Shown piece after piece: positions 19,253-27,300 of a stretch of 64,000 nt of DNA (its first letter is position 1; each line of letters begins with the position of its first letter). The stretch comes from Amycolatopsis orientalis DSM 43388 (GTDB lineage Bacteria; Actinomycetota; Actinomycetes; Mycobacteriales; Pseudonocardiaceae). Below the pieces are notes generated by a model, which saw nothing but the letters and a program-made list of their open reading frames with translations, was not told the origin of the DNA and made no database searches. The stretch lies in the NCBI RefSeq assembly GCF_000411975.1, contig NZ_ASXG01000166.1, forward strand, positions 62,001-126,000, written 5' to 3'. The position numbers were made by a program, and so were the translations under genes.

Positions 19253-19992
19253 AACTCACCCTGCGGGTCTGGCGCCAGTCCGGCCCGGACGACGACGGCA
19301 GGCTGGTCGACTACCCGGTCGACGACGCGAGCCCGGACATGTCCTTCCTGGAACTGCTCGACGTCCTCAACCAGCACCTCATCGAGGACGGCGCCGAGCC
19401 GATCGCGTTCGACCACGACTGCCGCGAGGGCATCTGCGGCTCGTGCGGCGTCGTGATCAACGGGCGGGCGCACGGCCCCGAACGCACCACGACCTGCCAG
19501 CTGCACCTGCGGTCCTTCCGGGACGGCGACGTGCTCGACGTGGAACCGTGGCGCGCCAAGGGTTTTCCGGTGATCAAGGATCTCGTGGTCGACCGGTCGG
19601 CGTTCGACCGGATCATCGAGGCGGGCGGCTACATCACCGCCCCGACCGGCAGCGCCCCCGAAGCGCACGCGACGCCGGTGCCGAAGCCGGACGCCGATCT
19701 CGCCTTCGACAACGCCACCTGTATCGGCTGCGGCGCCTGCGTCGCGGCCTGTCCGAACGGGTCCGCGATGCTGTTCGCCTCGGCGAAGGTGGCCCACCTG
19801 AACTCCCTGCCGCAGGGCCAGCCGGAACGCGCCCAGCGGGTGCTCGACATGGTCGAAGCCATGGACGCGGCCGACTTCGGCGGCTGCACGAACACCGGCG
19901 AATGCGTCGCGTCGTGTCCCAAGGGCATCCCGCTGACCAGCATCGCCAACCTCAACCGGGAGTTCCTGAAGGCCAGCCGCTCGCGGCGGTAG
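19249..19992 (+). CDS. sdhB: Succinate dehydrogenase iron-sulfur subunit
   Basis: 247 aa, starting at a GTG that overlaps the sdhA stop (GTGA), indicating translational coupling. The N-terminal [2Fe-2S] ligands are C58, C63, C66 and C83 (DCREGICGSCG...TTTC). C-terminal clusters use CIGCGACVAACPNG and GGCTNTGECVASCPKG for the [4Fe-4S] and [3Fe-4S] centres. It relays electrons from SdhA to the heme-b subunit. A strong hairpin follows. Confidence 0.95.
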
Positions 19993-20001
19993 CCGGCGCG
20001 C

Positions 20002-20039
20002 GCTGTCTCCCGGCCGGAACCGGTCCGGCGGGAGACAGC
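20002..20039 (+). terminator. Hairpin terminator after sdhCAB
   Basis: GCTGTCTCCCGGCCGG (from 20002) pairs with CCGGCGGGAGACAGC (to 20039) around a short loop, with one bulged base. It lies between the convergent sdhB and PRC-barrel genes and could serve both. Confidence 0.75.
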
Positions 20040-20055
20040 AGCAGCGCGGGCAGGG

Positions 20056-20919
20056 TCAGGACTTCTTGCCCCGCTTGGTGTCGTCGTCGATGTCGATCTG
20101 CTCCTTGCGGACCTTCCCCTGGACGGTCTGCTCTTCGGTGACCTGCTCGGTGCCGAGGCGCACGCGCTCCACCGGCACGGTTTCCTTCTGCACCACCGGC
20201 TTCTCGGCGTGCAGCACGACGTCCTGCTCGGCCTCGCCGATCTCGGCCTTGCCGGCCGCCTTGGCGTCGGTGATCGGCTCCCGCTCGACGCGCACTTCCT
20301 CGTGCGTGACCGGCACGGTCACCTGCTCGTCCTCGGTCACCACGTACTTGCGCAGCCGGACGCGGCCGGTTTCGACCTCTTCGGTGCCGACCCGCAGGCG
20401 TTCTTCGGACCGCACGACGTCACCGGTGCCGGACGCCTCGTGTCGTCCGCCCGTCTCCTGGCCGGTCGCGTGGCCCCGGCCCGCAGTGCCGCCCATCGCG
20501 GCCTCGCGGCCCCGGCCCGCGGCACCTCCTGCCGCGCCGCCCGCGGCACCGCCTGCCGCCGCGTCGCGTCCGCGGTTCCCGGCTTTCTCACCGTCCCCGG
20601 CGCGCGGAGCGGGCAAGCCGTAGTACTTGTACAGCTCGACGCTTTCCTTTTCGGACAGATGCCCGCCGGCGTCGATCCGCGGCGCGTCGGAGACCTGGTC
20701 CTTCGCGACCTGGACGTGCAGGCCGTCGTTCTCCATCCCGGCGCCCTGCAGCGGCACGAAGCTCTCCTTCTGCCCGAACAGGCCGGTTTTCACCGTCACC
20801 CACTCCGGCCGCCTCGTGTCGTCGGCGAGATATACCGTGCCCACCTTGCCGATCTTGCTGCCGGAATTGTCCATCACGGTGCTGTCGACGAGTTCCTGCG
20901 GCTGGATTGCGCGTACCAT
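20056..20919 (-). CDS. PRC-barrel and DUF2382 protein, probable stress protein
   Basis: 287 aa from the ATG at 20919 (SD GGAGTGG). An N-terminal PRC barrel lies at about residues 1-95 (ELVDSTVMDNSGSKIGKVGTVYLADDTRRPEWVTVKTGLFG). A Gly/Ala-rich linker at about 120-155 follows (repeated AAGGAAGGAAG). The C-terminal DUF2382 domain is about 165-275 (EERLRVGTEEVETGRVRLRKYVVTEDEQVTVPVTHEEVRVEREP). The tail is lysine-rich. Proteins of this make-up are common in actinobacteria and often tied to general stress, but their biochemical role is unknown. Convergent with sdhB. Confidence 0.85.
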   Translation of the reverse strand: MVRAIQPQELVDSTVMDNSGSKIGKVGTVYLADDTRRPEWVTVKTGLFGQKESFVPLQGAGMENDGLHVQVAKDQVSDAPRIDAGGHLSEKESVELYKYYGLPAPRAGDGEKAGNRGRDAAAGGAAGGAAGGAAGRGREAAMGGTAGRGHATGQETGGRHEASGTGDVVRSEERLRVGTEEVETGRVRLRKYVVTEDEQVTVPVTHEEVRVEREPITDAKAAGKAEIGEAEQDVVLHAEKPVVQKETVPVERVRLGTEQVTEEQTVQGKVRKEQIDIDDDTKRGKKS

Positions 20920-21031
20920 GGATCCACTCCATTTCCCCGAATCGGAATATGCGCTTCGGTTCCCACTGTCCGGCTGGGCAAAGTGCAGCGCAAGCACCGC
21001 ACCCCTCAAGCGAGCGACCCCGTTTCGTGTC

Positions 21032-21058
21032 AGTTTGCGGGCCGGAATCAGCGGGTAC
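21032..21058 (+). promoter_or_regulatory. Possible SigF/SigB-type promoter
   Basis: AGTTT (21032-21036), a 16-base spacer and GGGTAC (21053-21058) resemble the GTTT-N15-17-GGGTA promoter used by SigF/SigB-type sigma factors. It points toward the erm leader 170 bases downstream. The rest of the 20920-21230 gap shows nothing else I can name. Weak, by-eye call. Confidence 0.3.
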
Positions 21059-21217
21059 TTCCGTCGCAACCGGTCCGTCCGGCGAGACGATCCGGGAATT
21101 GCCGAAAATTGTTCATCTGCCGGGCAAGAAAGGCGGCCGGCGAATTCGGGAAGCGCCGCGCGGCCCGGCAGCGATTCCTGCGCGCAAACCCGGATGCGCT
21201 CGCCCGCGCCAGTCGGC

Positions 21218-21223
21218 TAGGCT
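21218..21223 (+). promoter_or_regulatory. -10 element (TAGGCT) for the erm leader
   Basis: TAGGCT lies seven bases before the ATG of the leader peptide, which would place transcription start at or next to that ATG. Leaderless initiation of this sort is known for ermE. I see no convincing -35. Confidence 0.4.
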
Positions 21224-21230
21224 CGGGCCC

Positions 21231-21281
21231 ATGGGTGCCGCATTCGCCGCGTACGCAGTGACTCGCCTGCGCAACGTCTGA
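21231..21281 (+). CDS. erm leader peptide with RLR arrest motif
   Basis: A 16-codon frame, MGAAFAAYAVTRLRNV then TGA, lies about 100 bases upstream of the erm gene. It contains Arg-Leu-Arg, the +X+ motif at which macrolide-bound ribosomes stall in the RLR class of erm leaders (ErmDL type). The role inferred is drug-dependent stalling that frees the erm start from a hairpin. Support comes from position, length, start codon and motif together. Confidence 0.7.
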   Translation: MGAAFAAYAVTRLRNV

Positions 21282-21383
21282 GCGCCGGAAGCACACCGCT
21301 CCGCCGCGCTCTTCCCCGTTGTCCGTCCGGGCTGCCTGTCCTGGCGCTCGGGTCGCCTCCTCATGCGCGGAGTCCGCACCTGT

Positions 21384-22145
21384 ATGTCTGTCCAGCCTTA
21401 CGGCGGACGGCACGAGCTCGGCCAGAATTTCCTGGCCGACCCCGCCGTCATCGCCGCTGTCTGCGCCGCCGCCGACCGCACCGCCGGCCCCCTCGTCGAA
21501 CTGGCCGCGGGCGATGGCGCCCTCACCATCCCGCTCAGCCGCACCGGCCGCCCGCTGACCGCGGTCGAACTCGATCCCCGCCGCGCCCGCCGCCTGGCCC
21601 GGCGAACCGGCGACCACGTCCAGGTGGTGCACGGCGACCTGCTCCGGCACCGGCTGCCCGACGTTCCGCACACCGTCGTCGGCAACCTCCCCTTCCACCT
21701 CACCACCGCCACCCTGCGCCGGCTGTTCCGGCAGCCGCACTGGGAACTCGCGGTGCTGCTGGTGCAATGGGAAGTCGCCCGCCGCCGGGCCGGAATCGGC
21801 GGCGCGTCCCAGATGACCGCCGCGTGGTGGCCGTGGTTCGAGTTCGCCGTCCCCGCACGGGTCCCGGCGCACGCGTTCCGCCCCCGCCCGGCAGTGGACG
21901 CCGGGATCCTCGTGATCACCCGCCGACGCACGCCGCTGGTCGCCGACCGGGCGGAGTACCAGGAGTTCGTGCGCGAAGTCTTCACCGGACGCGGTCGCGG
22001 GCTCGCCGGGATCCTGCCCCGGACGGGCCGGGTCAGCGCGCGTGCGGCACGCGCGTGGCTCGCCCGGAACCGCCTGTCGCCGCAAGCGCTCCCGCGCGAC
22101 CTGACCGCCGGACAGTGGGCGGCGCTGTGGGAGCTGGTGCGGTGA
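21384..22145 (+). CDS. erm: 23S rRNA (adenine-N6)-methyltransferase, Erm type
   Basis: 253 aa from the ATG at 21384, or 260 aa if the in-frame ATG at 21363 is used. I prefer 21384 because a GGAG at 21369-21372 could serve it and can pair with CTCC at 21357-21360. The product starts YGGRHELGQNFL, the hallmark of actinobacterial Erm proteins. It has the SAM motif LVELAAGDGALTIPL, VELDPRRA, and the catalytic VGNLPFHLT (N-L-P-F). It methylates A2058 of 23S rRNA and gives macrolide-lincosamide-streptogramin resistance. It is not KsgA, being short and with a GRHELGQNF start. A leader peptide upstream suggests inducible expression, and a terminator follows directly. Confidence 0.9.
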   Translation: MSVQPYGGRHELGQNFLADPAVIAAVCAAADRTAGPLVELAAGDGALTIPLSRTGRPLTAVELDPRRARRLARRTGDHVQVVHGDLLRHRLPDVPHTVVGNLPFHLTTATLRRLFRQPHWELAVLLVQWEVARRRAGIGGASQMTAAWWPWFEFAVPARVPAHAFRPRPAVDAGILVITRRRTPLVADRAEYQEFVREVFTGRGRGLAGILPRTGRVSARAARAWLARNRLSPQALPRDLTAGQWAALWELVR

Positions 22146-22172
22146 CCCTGCATCGGCTCGCCCGATGCAGGG
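22146..22172 (+). terminator. Hairpin terminator after erm
   Basis: CCCTGCATCGG (22146-22156), a 5-base loop, then the exact complement CCGATGCAGGG (22162-22172), starting on the base after the stop codon. Confidence 0.8.
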
Positions 22173-22247
22173 CAGCGAAAAGCTCTGCTTTCCCGTTTCC
22201 CGGCGCCTGGCGATAGTGAACGGATACGACGAAAGGCGGTTCCCGGA

Positions 22248-23708
22248 ATGAACCACGGCGACTGGGTGCTCGAGGCCGCGCGACTGCGCCCGCGCACCGC
22301 GGCCTTTGTGGACGGTGACTGGCTGGAAGCCAAGTCGGGCAAGACTTTCGCCGACGTCAACCCGGCCACCGGGCACCCGGTCGCGCACGTGGCCGAAGGC
22401 GGCCAGGACGAGATCGACCTCGCGGTCGCCGCCGCGCGCCGGGCCTTCGAGGACGGCCGCTGGTCGCGGCTCGCCGCGGCCGAGCGCAAAAACCGCCTGC
22501 TGAAGCTGGCCGGCCTCATCCGGGCGCACGGCCGGGAGCTGGCGCTCTGCGACACCCTCGACGTCGGCCGTCCGATCTCGGACACCTCCGGCCAGGACGT
22601 GCCCGCGACCGCCGAGTGCTTCGCCTGGCACGCCGAGGCGCTCGACAAACGCTACGACGAGGTCGCGCCCGCCCCTCCGGGCAATTTCGCCGCGATCCGG
22701 CGCGTGCCGCTCGGAGTGGTGGGCGCGGTCGTGCCGTGGAACTTCCCGCTCGACATCGCGGGGTGGAAACTCGCCCCCGCGCTCGCCGCGGGCAACAGCG
22801 TCGTCCTCAAACCCGCCGAACAATCGCCGCTCTCGGCGCTGCGGCTGGGAGAGCTGGCGGCCGAGGCGGGAATTCCGGACGGCGTGCTGAACGTCGTGCC
22901 GGGCTTCGGCGAGACCGCGGGCCAGGCGCTGGGCCGGCATCCGGACGTCGACGTGCTCGCCTTCACCGGGTCGACGCCGGTGGGCGGGCTGTTCCTGCGC
23001 TACGCCGGGGAGTCGAACCTCAAGCAGGTCTGGCTCGAATGCGGCGGCAAGAGCCCGGTCGTGGTGTTCGCCGACGCGGACCTCGACGCCGCCGCGGAGC
23101 TGGTCGCGTTCGGTTTCTGCGCGAACTCCGGCCAGGTCTGCTCGGCGACCACCCGGCTGCTCGTCGAGGCGCCGGCGGCCGGCGAATTCCTCGCCCGGTT
23201 GCTGGAGAAGGTCGCCGAGTGGGTGCCCGGCGATCCGCTGGACCCGGCCACGAAACTGGGCCCGATGATCGACGAGGCCGCGGCGGCGCGGGTGCTGGCC
23301 GCCGTCGAAGCCAGCAGCGGGACCGTCCTCGTCGGCGGCACCCGCCAGGGCGCGTTCCTGGACCCGACCGTCGTGACCGGCCTGGCCGCCGACGACCCGC
23401 TGGTCACCGAAGAACTGTTCGGGCCGGTGCTCGCCGCGCTCTCGTTCGACTCGGAGGCGGAGGCGATCCGGCTGGCGAACGACACGCCGTACGGCCTCGC
23501 CGCGTCAGTCTGGACTCGCGACCTCGCCCGCGCGCACCGCGTCTCGGACGGCATCCACGCCGGCACGGTCTCGGTGAACACAGTGGACGCACTCAGCACC
23601 GCGACCCCGTTCGGCGGGTTCAAGCAGTCCGGATTCGGGCGCGACCTTTCCCTGCATTCGTTCGACAAATACACCGGTCTCAAGACGGTGTGGACGGCCT
23701 ACGCCTGA
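22248..23708 (+). CDS. NAD-dependent aldehyde dehydrogenase
   Basis: 486 aa. Typical ALDH: VPWNFPLDIAGWKLAPALAAGN, the cofactor motif FTGSTPVGG, catalytic E264 in LECGGKSP, nucleophile C298 in NSGQVCSA, and the C-terminal FGGFKQSGFGRD. The closest family by eye is the PuuC/BetB-like group acting on amino-aldehydes. A copper amine oxidase lies 0.7 kb downstream, with a TetR gene between. Together they could take a primary amine through the aldehyde to the acid. The 3' end overlaps the convergent TetR gene by 10 bases. Confidence 0.9.
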   Translation: MNHGDWVLEAARLRPRTAAFVDGDWLEAKSGKTFADVNPATGHPVAHVAEGGQDEIDLAVAAARRAFEDGRWSRLAAAERKNRLLKLAGLIRAHGRELALCDTLDVGRPISDTSGQDVPATAECFAWHAEALDKRYDEVAPAPPGNFAAIRRVPLGVVGAVVPWNFPLDIAGWKLAPALAAGNSVVLKPAEQSPLSALRLGELAAEAGIPDGVLNVVPGFGETAGQALGRHPDVDVLAFTGSTPVGGLFLRYAGESNLKQVWLECGGKSPVVVFADADLDAAAELVAFGFCANSGQVCSATTRLLVEAPAAGEFLARLLEKVAEWVPGDPLDPATKLGPMIDEAAAARVLAAVEASSGTVLVGGTRQGAFLDPTVVTGLAADDPLVTEELFGPVLAALSFDSEAEAIRLANDTPYGLAASVWTRDLARAHRVSDGIHAGTVSVNTVDALSTATPFGGFKQSGFGRDLSLHSFDKYTGLKTVWTAYA

Positions 23709-24328
23709 GCGAGGTCTCGTCCCGTTTCCGCGGCCAGGTAGCCGAGCAGCAGCTCCCGCGCCCTGGCCGCGGACAGGCTGGTGTTGCGCCCGGCGAGATG
23801 CAGGCCGTAGGCGTCTTCCAGCGCCACCGCGTTCGCCGCGATGTCCGCCGCGGGCGAGCGCAGCTCGAACGCCCCGGTGTCCTTGCCGTGCGCGAGCGCA
23901 GCCGAGTACAGCGACACCTCGCGATCCCACAGCGCGGTCATCAACACCGCATGCGCCGGGTTGCGGGCCGCGTGGACGTGCATTTCGTACAGCACCCTGC
24001 TCAGCGGATCTCCTTCCGCGGCCGGGAGTCCCGCGTCGGCCAGCCGCACCAGCCGCCGGACCGGATCGTCCTCGGCCTCCGCCGCGCGCGCCCGTGCCCA
24101 GTAGAAGCGATCGACGGCGTCGCGGTGCAGCTCGAACAGCAGGTCGTCGAGGTCCGGGTAGTAGTAGCTGACCGAGCCCGCCGACAGCCCGGCCTCTTCG
24201 GCGACGTCGCGCACGCGGAGCCCGGCCAGCCCCCGCTTCCGGATCGCGCGGGCGGCCGCCGCCACCAGCTCGTCGCGCCGCTTCGCCTGGTCCTTCGGTC
24301 GTGCCACGTCCAGGATTATTGATGACAT
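23699..24328 (-). CDS. TetR-family regulator of the amine-catabolic genes
   Basis: 209 aa if started at the ATG at 24328; a GTG at 24307 is possible. The N-terminal HTH (KRRDELVAAAARAIRKRGLAGL, VRDVAEEAGLSAGSVSYYYPDLDDLL) is followed by a helical domain. It diverges from the copper amine oxidase, with 111 bases between. A GATG/CATC inverted repeat lies at its own start, so repression of both is plausible. It is flanked by amine-oxidising enzymes on both sides, which suggests an amine or aldehyde as signal. Confidence 0.83.
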   Translation of the reverse strand: MSSIILDVARPKDQAKRRDELVAAAARAIRKRGLAGLRVRDVAEEAGLSAGSVSYYYPDLDDLLFELHRDAVDRFYWARARAAEAEDDPVRRLVRLADAGLPAAEGDPLSRVLYEMHVHAARNPAHAVLMTALWDREVSLYSAALAHGKDTGAFELRSPAADIAANAVALEDAYGLHLAGRNTSLSAARARELLLGYLAAETGRDLAQA

Positions 24329-24333
24329 GCATC
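24321..24333. promoter_or_regulatory. Candidate operator GATGACATGCATC
   Basis: GATG-N5-CATC inverted repeat over the TetR start. On the minus strand it reads CGATGCATGTCATC, sharing CGATGCA with the palindrome at 28654-28669. Confidence 0.4.
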
Positions 24334-24439
24334 GAAAAACCCAGTACCGGTTCCGGCGAGCCAGACCGCCCAGGGCCTTGCTTCCCGGGCGGACAGCGCG
24401 CATTCTTTGCGCTGAACCGCAAAGAATGAGGAGACGCGC

Positions 24440-26341
24440 ATGGCCCACCCCCTCTCGCGCCTGACCGAAGACGAGGTCGCCCGCAACCGCGCGCTGCTGA
24501 CCGGCGCCGGGATCGCGACCGAGAGCACCCGGTTCGCGCTCGTCTCGCTGCTCGAACCGGCCAAGGCTGCCGTGCTGGCCTGGCGGCCGGGCGACCCGGT
24601 CGACCGCCGCGTCCGGTCGCTGCTTCTCGACCGGAAGACCGGCGCCGTGCGCGAAACGGTCGTGTCACTGGCCAGCGGCGAGGTCGTGGCCGACCGGGCG
24701 GTGGACGTCGTCGCCGAGGGGCAGCCGCCGATCCTGCACGAGGAATTCGACCTGGTCGAGGAGATCCTCTGGAAAGACGAGGCGTGGAACGCGGCGATGC
24801 GCCGCCGCGGCGTCGACGAGCCCCGTTCGGTCCGGATCTCCGCGCTGAGCGCCGGGTGCTTCGACCTCCCCGGCGAGACCGGACGGCGGCTCGTGCGCTG
24901 CTTGGCGTTCCTGCAGTTGAACCAGGACGACAACCTCTGGGCGCACCCGGTCGACGGCGTCGTGGCCTACGTCGACCTCATCGCCGGCCGCGTGCACGAC
25001 CTCGTCGACGACGGCCCGGCGGACATCCCGCGCACCGCCTACGACTACCACCTCGACCGTCCGGCCCGGGACACGCAGAAGCCCATCGTGATCACCCAGC
25101 CCGAGGGGCCGAGTTTCACCGTCGAGGACGATGTCGTCACCTGGGAGAAGTGGCAGTTCCGGATCGGCTTCAACGCGGTCGAAGGCCTTACCCTGCACCA
25201 AATCGGCTTCCAGGACGGCGATCGGCTGCGTCCGGTCGTGTACCGCGCTTCGGTCGCCGAAATGGTCGTGCCGTACGGCGATCCCAGCCCGGTCCGGTTC
25301 TGGCAGAACTATTTCGACGCCGGCGAGTACTCGCTCGGCAAGGAAGCCAATTCGCTCACCCTGGGCTGCGATTGCCTCGGCGAGATCCGCTATTTCGACG
25401 CTGTCCTGCACGACGACGGCCGGCCGCACACCATCGCGAACGCGATCTGCATGCACGAGGAAGACGCCGGCGTGCTGTGGAAGCACACAGACCATTACAA
25501 CGGCAGTGTTTCCACCCGCCGGCAGCGGCGGCTGGTCATCTCGTTCTTCGTGACAGTCGGCAATTACGACTACGGCTTCTACTGGTACCTCTACCTCGAC
25601 GGCACGATCGAACTCGAGTGCAAGGCCACCGGCATCGTCTTCGCTTCCGCCTTCCCGGCCGGCGATCCGGAGTACCCCTGGGCCGCCGAAATCGCCCCCG
25701 GCGTCGGCGCGCCGTTTCATCAGCACCTGTTCTCCGCGCGCCTGGACATGATGGTCGACGGCCTCGCCAACGCCGTCGACGAGATCGACGTGCAGCGCGT
25801 CCCGATCGGCCCGGGCAACCCGTACGGCAACGCCTTCACCCGGAAGATCACCCGGCTGGCCAAGGAATCCGAGGCCGCCCGGCTCGCCGATGGGAACCTC
25901 GGCCGCACCTGGCGGATCAGCAATCCCGGGTCCCGCAACGCACTCGGCCGCCCGGTCGGCTACACCTTGCATCCGGAAGGCCTGCCGCCCCTGCTGGCCG
26001 ACGACGCGTCCTCCATCGCCCGCCGCGCCGCGTTCACTCGCAAGCACCTCTGGGTCACCGCGTACGCCGAGGACGAGCGCTTCCCGGCCGGCGAGTACGT
26101 GAACCAGAACGACGGCAAGACCGGCATCGACACCTGGATCCAGGCCGACCGCGACCTCGACGGCGCCGACCTCGTCGTGTGGCACACCTTCGGGCTCACC
26201 CACTACCCGCGCACCGAGGACTGGCCGATCATGCCTGTCGACCGCACCGGCTTCACGCTCAAGCCGAGCGGATTCTTCGACGCCAATCCCGCGCTGGACA
26301 CGCCCGCGCCGAAACCGCAGCATCCCGGTTGCTGCCGCTGA
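24440..26341 (+). CDS. Primary-amine oxidase (copper/TPQ)
   Basis: 633 aa, the usual length of bacterial copper amine oxidases. The topaquinone precursor is Y376 in VGNYDY (N-Y-D/E motif), the catalytic base D293 in YFDAGEY, and the copper ligands H427 and H429 (FHQHLF) and H588 (GLTHYPRTEDWPIMP). It oxidatively deaminates primary amines to aldehyde, ammonia and H2O2. No signal peptide is visible, so it is probably cytoplasmic like many actinobacterial members. The SD is GAGGAG-like (ATGAGGAGACGCGC before ATG). Neighbouring ALDH and TetR genes point to a dedicated amine pathway. Confidence 0.95.
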   Translation: MAHPLSRLTEDEVARNRALLTGAGIATESTRFALVSLLEPAKAAVLAWRPGDPVDRRVRSLLLDRKTGAVRETVVSLASGEVVADRAVDVVAEGQPPILHEEFDLVEEILWKDEAWNAAMRRRGVDEPRSVRISALSAGCFDLPGETGRRLVRCLAFLQLNQDDNLWAHPVDGVVAYVDLIAGRVHDLVDDGPADIPRTAYDYHLDRPARDTQKPIVITQPEGPSFTVEDDVVTWEKWQFRIGFNAVEGLTLHQIGFQDGDRLRPVVYRASVAEMVVPYGDPSPVRFWQNYFDAGEYSLGKEANSLTLGCDCLGEIRYFDAVLHDDGRPHTIANAICMHEEDAGVLWKHTDHYNGSVSTRRQRRLVISFFVTVGNYDYGFYWYLYLDGTIELECKATGIVFASAFPAGDPEYPWAAEIAPGVGAPFHQHLFSARLDMMVDGLANAVDEIDVQRVPIGPGNPYGNAFTRKITRLAKESEAARLADGNLGRTWRISNPGSRNALGRPVGYTLHPEGLPPLLADDASSIARRAAFTRKHLWVTAYAEDERFPAGEYVNQNDGKTGIDTWIQADRDLDGADLVVWHTFGLTHYPRTEDWPIMPVDRTGFTLKPSGFFDANPALDTPAPKPQHPGCCR

Positions 26342-26355
26342 GGCAGGATGTCCGC

Positions 26356-27267
26356 ATGAGCGAGCCTTCCTTCACCCTCGTGCAGCTGCGCTACTTCGAG
26401 GCGGCGGCGCGGCACCTGAGCATGACGGCCGCGTCGAAGGAGCTGATGGTGTCGCAGTCGGCCGTTTCGACGGCGATCGCGCAGCTGGAGAAGGAAATGG
26501 GCGTGCAGTTCCTGCTTCGCCACCACGCCCGCGGGCTCAGCCTGACCACGGCCGGCGAGGAGTTCTACAAGCGGGTGCTGGACTTCCTCGCGCACGGCGC
26601 GGAACTGGTCGAAACGGCCCGGCAATCCGGCACCGACCTGGTCGGCACGCTCACCGTCGGCTGCTTCACCACGCTCGCGCCGTTCCGCCTGCCGAGCCTG
26701 CTCGCCGAGTTCGAAACCCGGCATCCGCGCGTGCACGTGTCCCTGCGCGAGGGCGAGCACAAGGCGCTCAAAGCCGCTTTGCGGGCCGGGGAGACCGAGC
26801 TGGCGATGCTCTACGGCTACGACCTCGACGACGACATCGACCGCGAAGCGGTAGGCACCGCCGCGCCGTACGCTCTCGTCTCCGAGGACCACCGGCTCGC
26901 TCGGCGGAAGAGCCGCAAGGTGTCGCTGCGGGAGCTGGCGGACGAGCCGATGGTGCTGCTCGATCTGCCGCACAGCCGGGAGTACCTGCAGTCGATCCTG
27001 AGCGATGCCGGGGTTTCCCCGCGCGTCCGGCACCGGACGAGCGGATACGAGACGGTGCGGGCGCTGGTGGCTTCCGGACACGGGTTCGCGTTGCTCAACC
27101 AGCGGCCGCCCAACGACACGACTTACGCGGGCGCCAGCGTCGTGCCGCTTGCGCTGACCGACGATGTCCCGTCGCTGGAGATCGTGCTCGCGACGATGCG
27201 CGGAGTGCGGCTCACCCGGCGGGCACAAGAGTTCCGGGAGCTGTGCCGCGCGATGTACTCGCGATAG
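26356..27267 (+). CDS. LysR-family regulator
   Basis: 303 aa, ATG at 26356, 14 bases after the amine oxidase stop. The N-terminal HTH (LVQLRYFEAAARHLSMTAASKELMVSQSAVSTAIAQLEKEMG, trimmed) is followed by a LysR effector domain (LTVGCFTTLAPFRLPSLLAEF, GYETVRALVASGHGFALLNQRP). It could be co-transcribed with the amine oxidase. Sitting between that gene and the monooxygenase/RidA block, it is a candidate regulator of the latter. Confidence 0.88.
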   Translation: MSEPSFTLVQLRYFEAAARHLSMTAASKELMVSQSAVSTAIAQLEKEMGVQFLLRHHARGLSLTTAGEEFYKRVLDFLAHGAELVETARQSGTDLVGTLTVGCFTTLAPFRLPSLLAEFETRHPRVHVSLREGEHKALKAALRAGETELAMLYGYDLDDDIDREAVGTAAPYALVSEDHRLARRKSRKVSLRELADEPMVLLDLPHSREYLQSILSDAGVSPRVRHRTSGYETVRALVASGHGFALLNQRPPNDTTYAGASVVPLALTDDVPSLEIVLATMRGVRLTRRAQEFRELCRAMYSR

Positions 27268-27300
27268 CGGCGCGGGCGAACCCCCGCGCCGCCCGCGCGA

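Noticed and set aside
21384..22145. KsgA/RsmA 16S dimethyltransferase
   Set aside because: The short length, GRHELGQNFL start and upstream RLR leader fit Erm, not the housekeeping KsgA.
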